From Cyanobacteriota bacterium (GTDB taxonomy: Bacteria; Acidobacteriota; Vicinamibacteria; Vicinamibacterales; UBA2999), in the NCBI GenBank assembly GCA_019752015.1, contig JAIEMQ010000005.1, positions 62,001-126,000 on the forward strand: a stretch of 64,000 nt of DNA, written 5' to 3'. This document shows, piece by piece, positions 26,194 through 33,615 of the stretch; the stretch's first letter is position 1, and each line of letters begins with the position of its first letter. Below the pieces are notes generated by a model, which was given only the letters and a program-made list of their open reading frames with translations, ran no database searches and had not been told where the DNA came from. A program made the position numbers and the translations under genes.

Positions 26194-26745
26194 CTATTCG
26201 AAGAACGCGCGGGCGGCGACCGCGAATCCCGGCAGCGCGTTCGACGACACGACGGCGTCGCCGGCGAAGACGTTTCGCGCAATTGTTGTCGCTGTGGCAG
26301 CCGTCAGGTCAATCACTGTCACGGACTGCTGGATCGGGTCGATCAACCAGTATTCGCGGACCCCGTATTCCTGATACATCTCGAGCTTGGTGACGCGGTC
26401 GTAATGCTGGCTGCCCGGAGATTCGACCTCGACTGCCAGATCGGGCGCGCCGTTGATCTGGTTACCCGCCAGCGAGAGCCGTTCGCTGGCGATATACGTT
26501 ACGTCCGGTTGTAGAACGAGCGCCTTGTGGAAATCGAGAATCACGTCGACGGGCGAGACAACTACCGCGCCCAGCTGATTGCGGCGGACGTACTCATCGA
26601 GCAGCACGGTGGCGCGAGTGACGATCAGCTGGTGACTGAAAAATGGCGCCGGCGGCTCGTGGACCCGGCCGAAGAGCAGCTCGCGCCGTTCGGTCGTTTC
26701 TGCACTTGTCAGGTATTCGCTCGCAGAGAGCCGATCGTTCGACAT
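26194..26745 (-). CDS. Uma2 family PD-(D/E)xK protein
   Basis: 183 residues from ATG 26745, preceded by GAGGTG at a good distance. Same-frame starts at 26874 and 26913 would add a tail that does not resemble the family. Core motifs: LQPDVTYI, GAPDLAVEVESPGSQHYDRV and KLEMYQEYGVREYWLIDP, giving the D...E-x-K-like restriction-endonuclease fold typical of Uma2 (DUF820). These are common in cyanobacteria and Acidobacteria; their role is not established and they are often solitary. It is convergent with the cyclase gene, which ends immediately next to it. Confidence 0.85.
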   Translation of the reverse strand: MSNDRLSASEYLTSAETTERRELLFGRVHEPPAPFFSHQLIVTRATVLLDEYVRRNQLGAVVVSPVDVILDFHKALVLQPDVTYIASERLSLAGNQINGAPDLAVEVESPGSQHYDRVTKLEMYQEYGVREYWLIDPIQQSVTVIDLTAATATTIARNVFAGDAVVSSNALPGFAVAARAFFE

Positions 26746-26791
26746 GTTCACCTCGACGACGACGATGCCATCGTCTTCGGTGAAAATCAAG

Positions 26792-27005
26792 TCACCAACG
26801 CGTTCGGGACGAAAAAGGCGGCCCGCCGTGGCCGGCAGCGCGAAGGTGATCCGGCCGTTGACGGCGTTCGACATCGGCACGACGAACCACGTCAATGACG
26901 AAGTAGGCGGCAACGCCGAACACCACGCCGCATACCACCCCCGGCGGTCAGGCCGCCGCCGAGAATGGCCCGCGCCGTTGTCACTCCTGCAGTTCGCTTC
27001 ACCAT
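26792..27005 (-). pseudogene. Possible frameshifted small membrane-protein gene
   Basis: From ATG 27005 the minus strand reads RTAGVTTARAILGGGLTAG. Then a run of five G falls at the point where skipping one base gives VVCGVVFGVAAYFVIDVVRR, a convincing transmembrane helix, and runs to a stop at 26792. Without the shift the frame closes soon after. This could be decay, a sequencing error, or chance. It lies in the roughly 410-bp gap between Uma2 and the lipoprotein gene, where no intact gene is seen. Confidence 0.25.
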
Positions 27006-27046
27006 TGTCCTATTGGCCACGTTCTATTTGGTCCGGCCCTCCGGCG

Positions 27047-27136
27047 GCGCCGGTGCGGCTGAAAAGCGGTGCGTCGCTGGCGTTGAGCCGCACCTATCGC
27101 TCGCGGCTCGAGGAGCGATTCGGCCGCCGCCTCTGA
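27047..27136 (+). pseudogene. Possible C-terminal remnant of a LytTR response regulator
   Basis: The last 29 codons before the TGA at 27134 read PVRLKSGASLALSRTYRSRL, then EERFGRRL. This resembles the end of LytTR DNA-binding domains (a Gly, then Leu-x-x-Ser-Arg-x-Tyr, then Arg-x-x-Leu). Nothing of the receiver domain is visible upstream. It is a short match and should be treated as a hint only. Confidence 0.35.
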
Positions 27137-27155
27137 GCCGCAGTAAACTCACTGC

Positions 27156-27806
27156 ATGCACGCAGCGCGAGCGTGGCTCGCGGCCGCCAGCGTCGTGGCG
27201 ATCGTCGCCGCCGCATGCTCGGGTTCGCCGTCGTCGCCAACGCCGGCGGTGATGATCCCGCTGCAGAGCAGCGCGTGGGAGACGATCAGCGATCCGCAGC
27301 CGTTCGCGCTGGCCAACGACGGCGCGGCGCTGACGTTCGAGTTTCCCTCGAGCGGATCGATCAACTACCTGTTCACGGCGGCGTCGATTCCCAATTTGCA
27401 CGGCACGCTCTCGATCACCGTTCGCATCACCACCAGCGGTCCGGTGATCTTCAACTCGCTCGATCCACAGACGCCGTCGTGCACCATTCCCTCGTCGGTG
27501 CGCCCATTCATCTGGGCGAACGGCAACGGCAACGGCGAATCCGATCGCTGGTGGTCGAACCCGCGCTCGATCACACTGGCGGCGGGCACGCAGACGCTCA
27601 ACGTGCCGCTCACTGCGGACGCGTGGTCGAACGTCAACGGCAAGTTCGCCAGCGCCGACGGCCCCGCGACCGTCGCGTTCGGCCGCGCGCTGTTGAATCT
27701 GTCCCGCCTGGGCCTGACGTTTGGCGGCGGATGTTCGTTTGGCCACGGGATTAACGTGCAGAACGGCACGGCAAGGTTCGCGATTACCGAATACGCTGTT
27801 CGCTAG
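27156..27806 (+). CDS. Predicted lipoprotein of unknown function
   Basis: 216 residues. A signal sequence ends in AIVAAACSGS, a plausible lipobox with Cys near 21. The mature part (about 190 residues) is beta-rich with Thr/Ser/Asn and no recognised motif (LHGTLSITVRITTSGPVIF; RSITLAAGTQTLNVPLTADA). It looks like a jelly-roll or carbohydrate-binding-like sandwich, but this is only an impression. TAAACT lies 6 nt before the ATG and there is no Shine-Dalgarno. It is monocistronic by position. Confidence 0.7.
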   Translation: MHAARAWLAAASVVAIVAAACSGSPSSPTPAVMIPLQSSAWETISDPQPFALANDGAALTFEFPSSGSINYLFTAASIPNLHGTLSITVRITTSGPVIFNSLDPQTPSCTIPSSVRPFIWANGNGNGESDRWWSNPRSITLAAGTQTLNVPLTADAWSNVNGKFASADGPATVAFGRALLNLSRLGLTFGGGCSFGHGINVQNGTARFAITEYAVR

Positions 27807-27921
27807 GCGAGCCTCCGGCCGCCTGTCACTCCCCAATCACATTTTTCATCCCACCGCACACTTTCGAGACCGATTCGGCAAATACTCCGTAGAATTCGAA
27901 AACTCCCGGGAGGGTGGGTTG

Positions 27922-28449
27922 ATGAGGAAATTCTCTGTCTTCACGATGATCACGATCGCGGCGTTGATGCTCGGCGCATCGGCCGCGGCCGCGCAGACCA
28001 CGACGCCGAAACCGCCGCCGACTTACGAGCAGACCATCGTCAATCGCTGGAAGGCGATTCACGACAAGATCCTGGTAATGGCGAAGGACACGGTCTATCC
28101 GGAAGCGAAGCTGAGTTACAAGCCGCATCCCGATTCGCGCACGATGTTCCAGGAGCTCCGTCACGTCACGATCGGTCTCGAGATGACCACCGCCCAGGCC
28201 AAGGGCGAGAAGTACGACTTCGGCGCGAAGGAAAAAGAATACGACGCGCGGCCGGGGTCACGGGCGGCGATCGTGAAGGAAATGGAAGCGGCGATCGCGG
28301 CGTCGTACGCCGTGCTCGACGCGCCGGGCTACAAGCCGCCATCGTCGCTGATTGGCTGGCTCGAGCATCAGGGCGAGCACTACGGCAAGATGGTCACGTC
28401 GTATCGCGTCAACGGCGTCGTGCCGCCGATCAGCCGGCCCAAATCGTAG
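27922..28449 (+). CDS. Exported DinB-like four-helix protein
   Basis: 175 residues from ATG 27922, preceded by GGGAGGG. The signal peptide ends at AAAAQ. The mature part has the DinB/YfiT-like helical layout with candidate metal-binding His residues in LRHVTIGLE and LEHQGEHYGKMVTSYRVNG. The ending YRVNGVVPP is typical of the family in Acidobacteria. DinB-like proteins are metal-binding thiol or S-transferases, and periplasmic versions have no known role. It abuts the convergent M28 gene with no gap. Confidence 0.82.
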   Translation: MRKFSVFTMITIAALMLGASAAAAQTTTPKPPPTYEQTIVNRWKAIHDKILVMAKDTVYPEAKLSYKPHPDSRTMFQELRHVTIGLEMTTAQAKGEKYDFGAKEKEYDARPGSRAAIVKEMEAAIAASYAVLDAPGYKPPSSLIGWLEHQGEHYGKMVTSYRVNGVVPPISRPKS

Positions 28450-30141
28450 TTACTGCAAATTCGTCAGCGGCTTTGGACGCGCGGCTGCATTGGCCAGGTT
28501 CCAGCTCGCCTGGTGGATCAGCCGCGCGATCTTTTCCATCTTCACGTAATTGATCTTCTCGGGCCGGTCGTACTGCGTGTGGTAGTCGGGATGCAGGCCG
28601 GTCATGAAGCCGAGCGCGGGCACACCGCGCTGCAGGAACGGCCATTGATCGCTGCGGCGAACCAGGTTTGACGTGTTGTTGTCGTAGCGTTTCTTGATCT
28701 CGATCCCGATGCCGGCGTTCGCGGCATCGACGATCACGGCCAGCTCCGGCGCGCGCGCAAAGCCCATCATGTTGACCGCGTTGGCGTTTGATTCCGCAGT
28801 CTGCACTTCGAAACCGTTGAAGCGATTGCCGCCGCCGACCTGCACTTCCTCGTTCCGGCCGATCATGTCCATGTTCAGCACGCCGGCGATGTTCGCGAGC
28901 GGCGCGGTCGGGAATTCGGTGAACGCCCACGCGCCCAGCAGTCCCCGCTCCTCGGAATTCCACGCGCAGAACAGCACGCTGCGCTTCGGCCGCTGTCCCT
29001 GCTGCGCCGCGGCGGCGTAGGCGTCCGCGATCTCGAGCAGCGCGACGGTGCCGGAGCCGTTGTCGTCGGCGCCGTTCAGGATCTGCGTGCCGTTGACGCC
29101 GTCGTGATCGAAGTGCGCGGTGACCAGCACCCATTCATCCTTCAACTTCGGATCGCTGCCTTCGATCATGCCGAGCACGTTGCGATCGGGAACGATGTGG
29201 CGATCGACCGCCGTCCTGATCGTGACCTCGCGGCCGAGCGCGATCGGCGTGATGCCGCCGGCCGCTTCGGCGCGCTTCGCCATCTCGTCGAGCGTCGGTC
29301 CGGATGACGGCATCAGCGTGGCCGCGAGCGCCGGAGAGATCTGCACCGCTGGAATACGAATGCGATCGGTCCACGTCGCGAGCGTGTAGTTGGGGATGCG
29401 CGCAGGCGCCCCTCGACGCTGCTCGGGGCTGGCCTGAGCCATGTCGAAGGCCGTTGCCGGCCAGAAGTTGCGCGCGGCCTGCTCGAAGTTCGCCGCATCG
29501 GGATGGTTGTGCACGTCGCTCACGTAGAGGATGCCGACGGCGCCTTTTTCCTGCGCGGCCAGCGCCTTGCGCCATGGCGCGGCGGGCTCGGCGGTCACCA
29601 CGCCTTCGAACGCGCTCTTCGGATCGCGCTCGCCGGGCTCGTGATCGAGCACCATCACGATCGCGCCGCGTACCCCATCCTTATAGTCGTCGTGGTTCCA
29701 CTTCGGCGCGACGATACCGAAGCCGGCGAAGACGACGCGGGCCGTGGCCGCTCCGCTGGCGCTGAAGCGCTGCGGATAAAACTCCTGCCCGCTCCTGTAT
29801 TCGCGCGTGCCGGTGGTCGTGCCGCCGACCACGTTCGTGACCACGCTGACGCTGTTGCCTTCACCGAGCGTCGCGCTCATCAGGTTGTAGTTGTGGAAAT
29901 ACGAATTGCCGGCCGCCGGCTTCAGCCCGGCGCGCTCGAATCGCGCGCGGATGTAATCGGCCGTCGCGCGATTCTCGTTGGTGTCGGTGAGCCGGCCGCG
30001 CATGGCGTCGCCGGCGAGGAAGAAGAGATCGGCGCGCAGATCCGCCTGCGTGATCGTGTCGTTGCCGGGCGCCCGCTGTTGCGCCGCAAGACTCGTGGTG
30101 AGAACAACGGCTGCGACAATGGCGAGCGCCCTACGCTTCAT
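28450..30141 (-). CDS. Exported M28 family peptidase
   Basis: 563 residues with a signal peptide. A PA (protease-associated) domain region (about 130-260) is inserted before the catalytic core. Zinc motifs: VTAHFDHDG near 345, LNGADDNGSGTVALLE with the bridging Asp, CAWNSEERGLLGA with the catalytic Glu, and NMDMIGRNE. The last ligand is in GLHPDYHTQYDRPEKINY. It is an aminopeptidase acting in the periplasm or outside the cell. The segment QASPEQRRGAP near 238 looks repeat-encoded. The start codon is preceded by an 8-bp tandem repeat that supplies the GAGG Shine-Dalgarno. Confidence 0.9.
   Translation of the reverse strand: MKRRALAIVAAVVLTTSLAAQQRAPGNDTITQADLRADLFFLAGDAMRGRLTDTNENRATADYIRARFERAGLKPAAGNSYFHNYNLMSATLGEGNSVSVVTNVVGGTTTGTREYRSGQEFYPQRFSASGAATARVVFAGFGIVAPKWNHDDYKDGVRGAIVMVLDHEPGERDPKSAFEGVVTAEPAAPWRKALAAQEKGAVGILYVSDVHNHPDAANFEQAARNFWPATAFDMAQASPEQRRGAPARIPNYTLATWTDRIRIPAVQISPALAATLMPSSGPTLDEMAKRAEAAGGITPIALGREVTIRTAVDRHIVPDRNVLGMIEGSDPKLKDEWVLVTAHFDHDGVNGTQILNGADDNGSGTVALLEIADAYAAAAQQGQRPKRSVLFCAWNSEERGLLGAWAFTEFPTAPLANIAGVLNMDMIGRNEEVQVGGGNRFNGFEVQTAESNANAVNMMGFARAPELAVIVDAANAGIGIEIKKRYDNNTSNLVRRSDQWPFLQRGVPALGFMTGLHPDYHTQYDRPEKINYVKMEKIARLIHQASWNLANAAARPKPLTNLQ
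29408..29446. repeat. Possible intragenic repeat in the M28 gene
   Basis: GCCCCTCGACGCTGCTCGGGGC followed by CTGAGCCATGTCGAAGG-type sequence lies within the PA-domain part of the peptidase gene. It encodes AFDMAQASPEQRRGAP. The CCCC/GGGG arms and the wording resemble the dispersed CTCAGG...TCGA repeats. Identity as an insertion is inference. Confidence 0.35.
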
Positions 30142-30148
30142 GTTGTTT

Positions 30149-30200
30149 ACCTCAAGACCTCAAGACCTCAAGACCTCAAGACCTCAAGACCTCAAGACCT
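30149..30200. repeat. 8-bp tandem repeat ACCTCAAG, 6.5 copies
   Basis: Perfect head-to-tail copies of ACCTCAAG lie between the M28 start (30141) and the stop of the upstream gene (30199-30201), which it slightly overlaps. On the coding strand the unit is CTTGAGGT. The last copy places GAGG 8 nt from the ATG, so the repeat provides the ribosome-binding site. Confidence 0.9.
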
Positions 30201-31095
30201 ACTGTGTGACCGTCACCTTGACGATCGCCGTCGTCCAGCAGCAGCCGGTCTCGCCGGATCCCCTGCCTGAGAAGTCGTCGACGTTGAGATGCAGCGCGTA
30301 TTCGCCCGGCGCGCTGAACGTGACGTTGGTCGTCGCGTGGCCCTTGAACTCGGCGCCGATCGGCCCGCCGGCTTCGATCGTCAGCTTGGGAATGCGCGCA
30401 TCGAACGTCACGTCGCCCGGCCCGCGATACTTCGACCACTCGAACTCGACCGGTGGCGGCGCGTTGCGCGGTTGCGCGTTCGATCCGCTCGTGTACTTGC
30501 CGTCGTCGACCGCGTAGGTCGTGATCGGCAGCGGCACGCCGACGCGCGCCTTCAACGTCGGCGCCTTCGCCAGCGACGCAATCGGCCCCTGCACTGTGGG
30601 GCCGGTGGGTGAGAAGCGGATCACCGGCGGCGTGTTGCCGACGGCGATGTCGCGGAACGGCTGCAGCACGTAATCGGGCACGAGCTTCAGCGGAATCGCG
30701 TTGGTCCTGCCGTTGACCGTGATGCTCCACGTCAGCCGCGATTGCCCGAAGTCCTTCGGCACGGTAATCGTGAACATGCCGAGCTGGCGATGCGGCATGA
30801 AGTGCGTCGGCTGGCCGTAGTCAGGACCGCCCGGCTCGATCTTGTTGTTCTCGCCGATCGGCACGTCGATTTCCATCTTCGCGTTGCGATTCAGGTAGCC
30901 GACGATGAACGTCTTGGTGCCGTCGGGATTGTCGAACCAGCCCTCCATCGACGCCGTGATGCTGGTGCCGAATTCGCGCGGCGGCTCCATCGGCAATTGA
31001 TACGGCGGTGCCTGCTTGCCCGCCGTAGCGCGAAGCGCGAAGGTGGGCGCAGACACCAATATCGTCGCCGCGAAAACAAGAGCGAGCGTCTTCAC
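30199..31095 (-). CDS. Exported protein of unknown function, partner of the cytochrome c/PHM-like gene
   Basis: 298 residues with a signal peptide (LALVFAATILVS). No catalytic motif is recognised. The body is beta-rich and appears to hold two or three immunoglobulin-like segments (about 45-150: PHRQLGMFTITVPKDF; about 225-298: PGEYALHLNVDDFSG...). It ends with GETGCCWTTAIVKVTVTQ, containing a vicinal Cys-Cys. Residues about 16-28 (APTFALRATAGKQ) are encoded by an inserted palindrome next to the signal cleavage region. It overlaps the upstream gene by 4 nt, so the two are translationally coupled and probably act together in the periplasm. Confidence 0.72.
   Translation of the reverse strand: MKTLALVFAATILVSAPTFALRATAGKQAPPYQLPMEPPREFGTSITASMEGWFDNPDGTKTFIVGYLNRNAKMEIDVPIGENNKIEPGGPDYGQPTHFMPHRQLGMFTITVPKDFGQSRLTWSITVNGRTNAIPLKLVPDYVLQPFRDIAVGNTPPVIRFSPTGPTVQGPIASLAKAPTLKARVGVPLPITTYAVDDGKYTSGSNAQPRNAPPPVEFEWSKYRGPGDVTFDARIPKLTIEAGGPIGAEFKGHATTNVTFSAPGEYALHLNVDDFSGRGSGETGCCWTTAIVKVTVTQ
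31018..31048. repeat. Intragenic palindrome GCCCGCC...GGTGGGC at a signal-peptide boundary
   Basis: GCCCGCC-GTAGCGCGAAGCGCGAA-GGTGGGC with an inner GCGC-GAA-GCGC hairpin. It encodes the FALRATAGK residues of the hypothetical exported protein. It is related to the ispH element at 19617-19644. Confidence 0.6.
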
Positions 31096-32462
31096 TGCTT
31101 TTGATCGCGCTCGGTGGTTGTCTTGGCCTTGCGCTCGGCCAGCAGCGCCTTGTATTCGGCGTCGTCGAGGTAGACGACGTTCATCCAGGCGTGGGCCATT
31201 TCATCGACGGTGCGATCGCCATAACCGACCCACTGTTCCGGATCGGGATTGGTCGGGTTGTTCCTGGTGTTGTCGTACCACGCGCTGACGTGGATCACCG
31301 TGCCCTTCGGGAACACCGGCGCCGCGTCGTCGTCGTAGATGTAATTCGTCATCCAGTTGAAGTTGAAGTTGCCGACGTAGCTGATGATCTGGCGCGCGCC
31401 GTCCGGCAGGATCGCTTCGACCTGCATCGCCTTGCCGCGCAGGTGGAAGTGCGGCTGGAAGTTGGTGATGATCGTGTTCTCCTTCAGCACCGTGAAGCCT
31501 TCGGTGAAGGAGAGCGAGTTGGGCGGAATGTCGAGGAAGCCGCGCTCGCGCAGGCCGGTGAAGCCAATCAGGTAGCTGCGCTTCTTCGGCTCCTGGCCTT
31601 TCGGATAGAGCCACAGGCCGATCTCCGATCCGCTCGACACCTCTTCGCCGACGGCGTGAATGTGCTGGTCCCACGAAATCTTTTCGCCGGGAAGAATCAG
31701 CTTGCCGGTGCCTTCGCGGAACCGATCGTAGCCCTTGCCGATCGCCCACTCCATCAGCTGCGGGCGGCGCGCGACGAGATCTTCACGCGATGCCGCGGGC
31801 GCGGGTCCGTTGGCCGTGCCCTGGTTCACCGCGTCCGGATCGTCGTTGAGCAGCAGATACGCGATCGAGTGATGAATCGTCTTGCGCGCCTTCAGGTTCG
31901 ACGGGCGGATTTCCACCATGCGCACCCAGCGCGGCTCGGTGATCGGCAGATCGTTCGACGGGCGATACCAGACGTCCTGGTGATTCGCCGGCATCTTGTA
32001 TTCCGACGACTTGACGACGATGTCGGGAGGACCGAAGCCGTCCTTCACGCCCTGCCACTCGTTGTCGTTGGAGAGCGGCAAGGGCTTCGGCAGGTCCTTC
32101 GGATCGCCCTGCGGCGCGCCGGCATCGACCCACGCCACGATCGTGTCGATCTGTTTCTGCGTCAGCGACATGTCGTTCTGGAATTTCTGGACGCCGACGC
32201 TCTGGTCGATGTGCCAGGGCGGCATCTGGCGCGTCGAGACGCGGTTCTTGATCGAGCGGGCCCACGGCCGCGACTCGGCGAACGAGATCAGCGACATCGG
32301 CGCGATCGAGTTCGGTTGATGGCACGCCTGGCACTTGGCCTGGAAGATCGGCGCGATGTCCTTCGAGAAGGTCGGCGCGGCCGCCGTTGAGGTCTGCGCG
32401 GACGCAGCCGCCGCAAACAGGATGACGCCGCCGAAAGACGCTGCCATGAGCACACGACGCAT
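31092..32462 (-). CDS. Exported cytochrome c fused to a PHM-like copper monooxygenase domain
   Basis: 456 residues with a signal peptide (GGVILFAAAASAQ). Residues about 30-125 are a small c-type haem domain with CQACHQP and a distal-side Met (possibly MPPW). Residues about 145-430 resemble the two-domain type II copper, ascorbate-dependent monooxygenase (PHM/DBM) fold, with candidate copper ligands in TIHHSIAY, DQHIHAVG and FQPHFHLRGKAMQ. A haem domain beside a copper hydroxylase fold would let electrons come from the respiratory chain instead of ascorbate. Substrate and activity are unknown. The coupled downstream gene is likely a structural partner. Confidence 0.8.
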   Translation of the reverse strand: MRRVLMAASFGGVILFAAAASAQTSTAAAPTFSKDIAPIFQAKCQACHQPNSIAPMSLISFAESRPWARSIKNRVSTRQMPPWHIDQSVGVQKFQNDMSLTQKQIDTIVAWVDAGAPQGDPKDLPKPLPLSNDNEWQGVKDGFGPPDIVVKSSEYKMPANHQDVWYRPSNDLPITEPRWVRMVEIRPSNLKARKTIHHSIAYLLLNDDPDAVNQGTANGPAPAASREDLVARRPQLMEWAIGKGYDRFREGTGKLILPGEKISWDQHIHAVGEEVSSGSEIGLWLYPKGQEPKKRSYLIGFTGLRERGFLDIPPNSLSFTEGFTVLKENTIITNFQPHFHLRGKAMQVEAILPDGARQIISYVGNFNFNWMTNYIYDDDAAPVFPKGTVIHVSAWYDNTRNNPTNPDPEQWVGYGDRTVDEMAHAWMNVVYLDDAEYKALLAERKAKTTTERDQKQ

Positions 32463-32531
32463 ACGTTTCCCCCTGCCCCGATCAAATAGGGCGTTCAGTA
32501 CGCGAATTTTGCCACAGAAAGCTACATTTGG

Positions 32532-32593
32532 GGCCAGCCCCCGACTGTAGCCGGCCAGCCCCCGACTGTAGCCGGCTACGCTCGGGGGCTGGC
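32532..32593. repeat. Tandem and inverted repeat of GGCCAGCCCCCGACTGTAGCC
   Basis: Two direct 21-bp copies (32532-32552 and 32553-32573) are followed by an inverted, slightly diverged copy, GGCTACGCTCGGGGGCTGGC (32574-32593). The whole can fold into a long stem. It lies between the VOC gene's 3' end and the start of the cytochrome/PHM gene on the minus strand, where it could act as a terminator or processing site. Confidence 0.8.
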
Positions 32594-32605
32594 ACCGGAC
32601 GTAGC

Positions 32606-33127
32606 CTATTTCGGTGGTTTGTCCCCGAGGACGCCGGTGCCGCCGATGTATTTCACGTCCTGCAATTGCACGCGGATGCCGTCCGGATCGGTGAAATACA
32701 GCTCCTTCGTATCGCCGCGCATGCGGATGTTGCCCTTGATGCCGCGGTCGGTCAGCTGCTTGAGGACGGTGTCGGCGTCGAAATTCTCCATCCCGAAGCA
32801 GACGTGATTGACGGATCCCGTCGTCGCGCCGGCGGGCGCCGGATAAATGCCCCAGAACGACGATCCCGCGGAGAGATTGATGCCCTCTCCCTGTCGCGTG
32901 AGGATCGGCATGCCGAACAGGCCCTGGTAGAAGTCCACGGACTTCTGCACGTTCGGCACGAACGCGGTGACGTGATTCATCGACTTGACGGCGCCGATCG
33001 GCTTCGCCGTCTGCGCCGCGCTCGAGGCAGCAGGAGCGGCCACGAGCAACGCGAGCGCGGCAAGCAGATCGCGCCGCGACAGTGATCCGTTTTCGTATTG
33101 ATTCAAGAGCGCCTCAAGGTTCGTCAT
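32606..33127 (-). CDS. Exported VOC/glyoxalase-fold protein
   Basis: 173 residues. An N-terminal helix (TNLEALLNQYENGSLSRRDL) is followed by a twin-arginine-like signal (SRRDLLAALALLVAAPAASSA). The mature domain has the vicinal oxygen chelate pattern, with metal-ligand candidates His in MNHVTAF and NHVCFGM and Glu in KELYFTDPDGIRVQLQD. This resembles fosfomycin-resistance or glyoxalase-like proteins, but export by Tat suggests a periplasmic dioxygenase or isomerase-like role. The substrate is unknown. The start overlaps no other gene; a terminal-inverted-repeat element lies 4 nt upstream. Confidence 0.83.
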   Translation of the reverse strand: MTNLEALLNQYENGSLSRRDLLAALALLVAAPAASSAAQTAKPIGAVKSMNHVTAFVPNVQKSVDFYQGLFGMPILTRQGEGINLSAGSSFWGIYPAPAGATTGSVNHVCFGMENFDADTVLKQLTDRGIKGNIRMRGDTKELYFTDPDGIRVQLQDVKYIGGTGVLGDKPPK

Positions 33128-33130
33128 GCG

Positions 33131-33249
33131 CTAATTAGGGGTCAGACCCTGAAATTATGCAAATTGCAGCGCAGGTGCCAGATCTGATTATTGCGGGTCT
33201 GTCCCCGGTCGAGCCTTTTGCGTAATTTCAGGGTCTGACCCCTGATTAG
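33131..33249. mobile_element. 119-bp MITE-like element with 29-bp terminal inverted repeats
   Basis: Left end CTAATTAGGGGTCAGACC... and right end ...GGTCTGACCCCTGATTAG are inverted copies with two mismatches over 29 bp (33131-33159 and 33221-33249). The inner sequence has no gene. The GGGGTCAGACCCTGAAATTA wording resembles the palindromes found near REP-associated tyrosine transposases in several phyla, from memory. No transposase is nearby, so it would be non-autonomous. It is not clear whether the TAAT ends reflect a target duplication. Confidence 0.75.
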
Positions 33250-33471
33250 CATCGATCCAGTCTTCGATTTGGGACCAGACGGCGGCCGACAGCCGTCGAC
33301 GACGAACTCGCCGTCGTGCTCGGCGCGCGCAAGGCTGCGTTGAGAAGCGACGGCGAAACACCCATGGCGCTCGTTCCGTGGGGCGCCGATCATCGGCAGC
33401 TGCGATCTTGCTAGCAGCGCGGCTGCCGCCGCGAGGATGACCACGATTGCCAGCACGCGTCGCATATTCAT
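33142..33471 (-). CDS. Questionable small exported protein, 3' end in the MITE-like element
   Basis: From ATG 33471 there is a signal-peptide-like start (MRRVLAIVVILAAAAALLAR) and an unremarkable, Arg-rich body of about 60 residues. The last ~35 codons (GQTLKLRKRLDRGQ...) are read from the repeat element. No family is recognised and no Shine-Dalgarno is visible. It may be a gene truncated by insertion of the element, or chance. Apart from this, the 33250-33615 stretch shows nothing. Confidence 0.3.
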   Translation of the reverse strand: MNMRRVLAIVVILAAAAALLARSQLPMIGAPRNERHGCFAVASQRSLARAEHDGEFVVDGCRPPSGPKSKTGSMLIRGQTLKLRKRLDRGQTRNNQIWHLRCNLHNFRV

Positions 33472-33615
33472 TTCGACGCCAGCGGCCGCGCATCGTCCGA
33501 GTGAATTCGATTTACTTCGTGGTACGCTCCGCTCGCTGTGACGCAGCCGCCTTCGGCGGGCCCGCGGGATGGTTCGCGAAGCCGTGCGCCGTCTTGATGC
33601 TGCCTTACGCCTGTC

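Noticed and set aside
30149-30200. Short CRISPR or transposon end
   Set aside because: Perfect 8-bp units without spacers are a simple tandem repeat.
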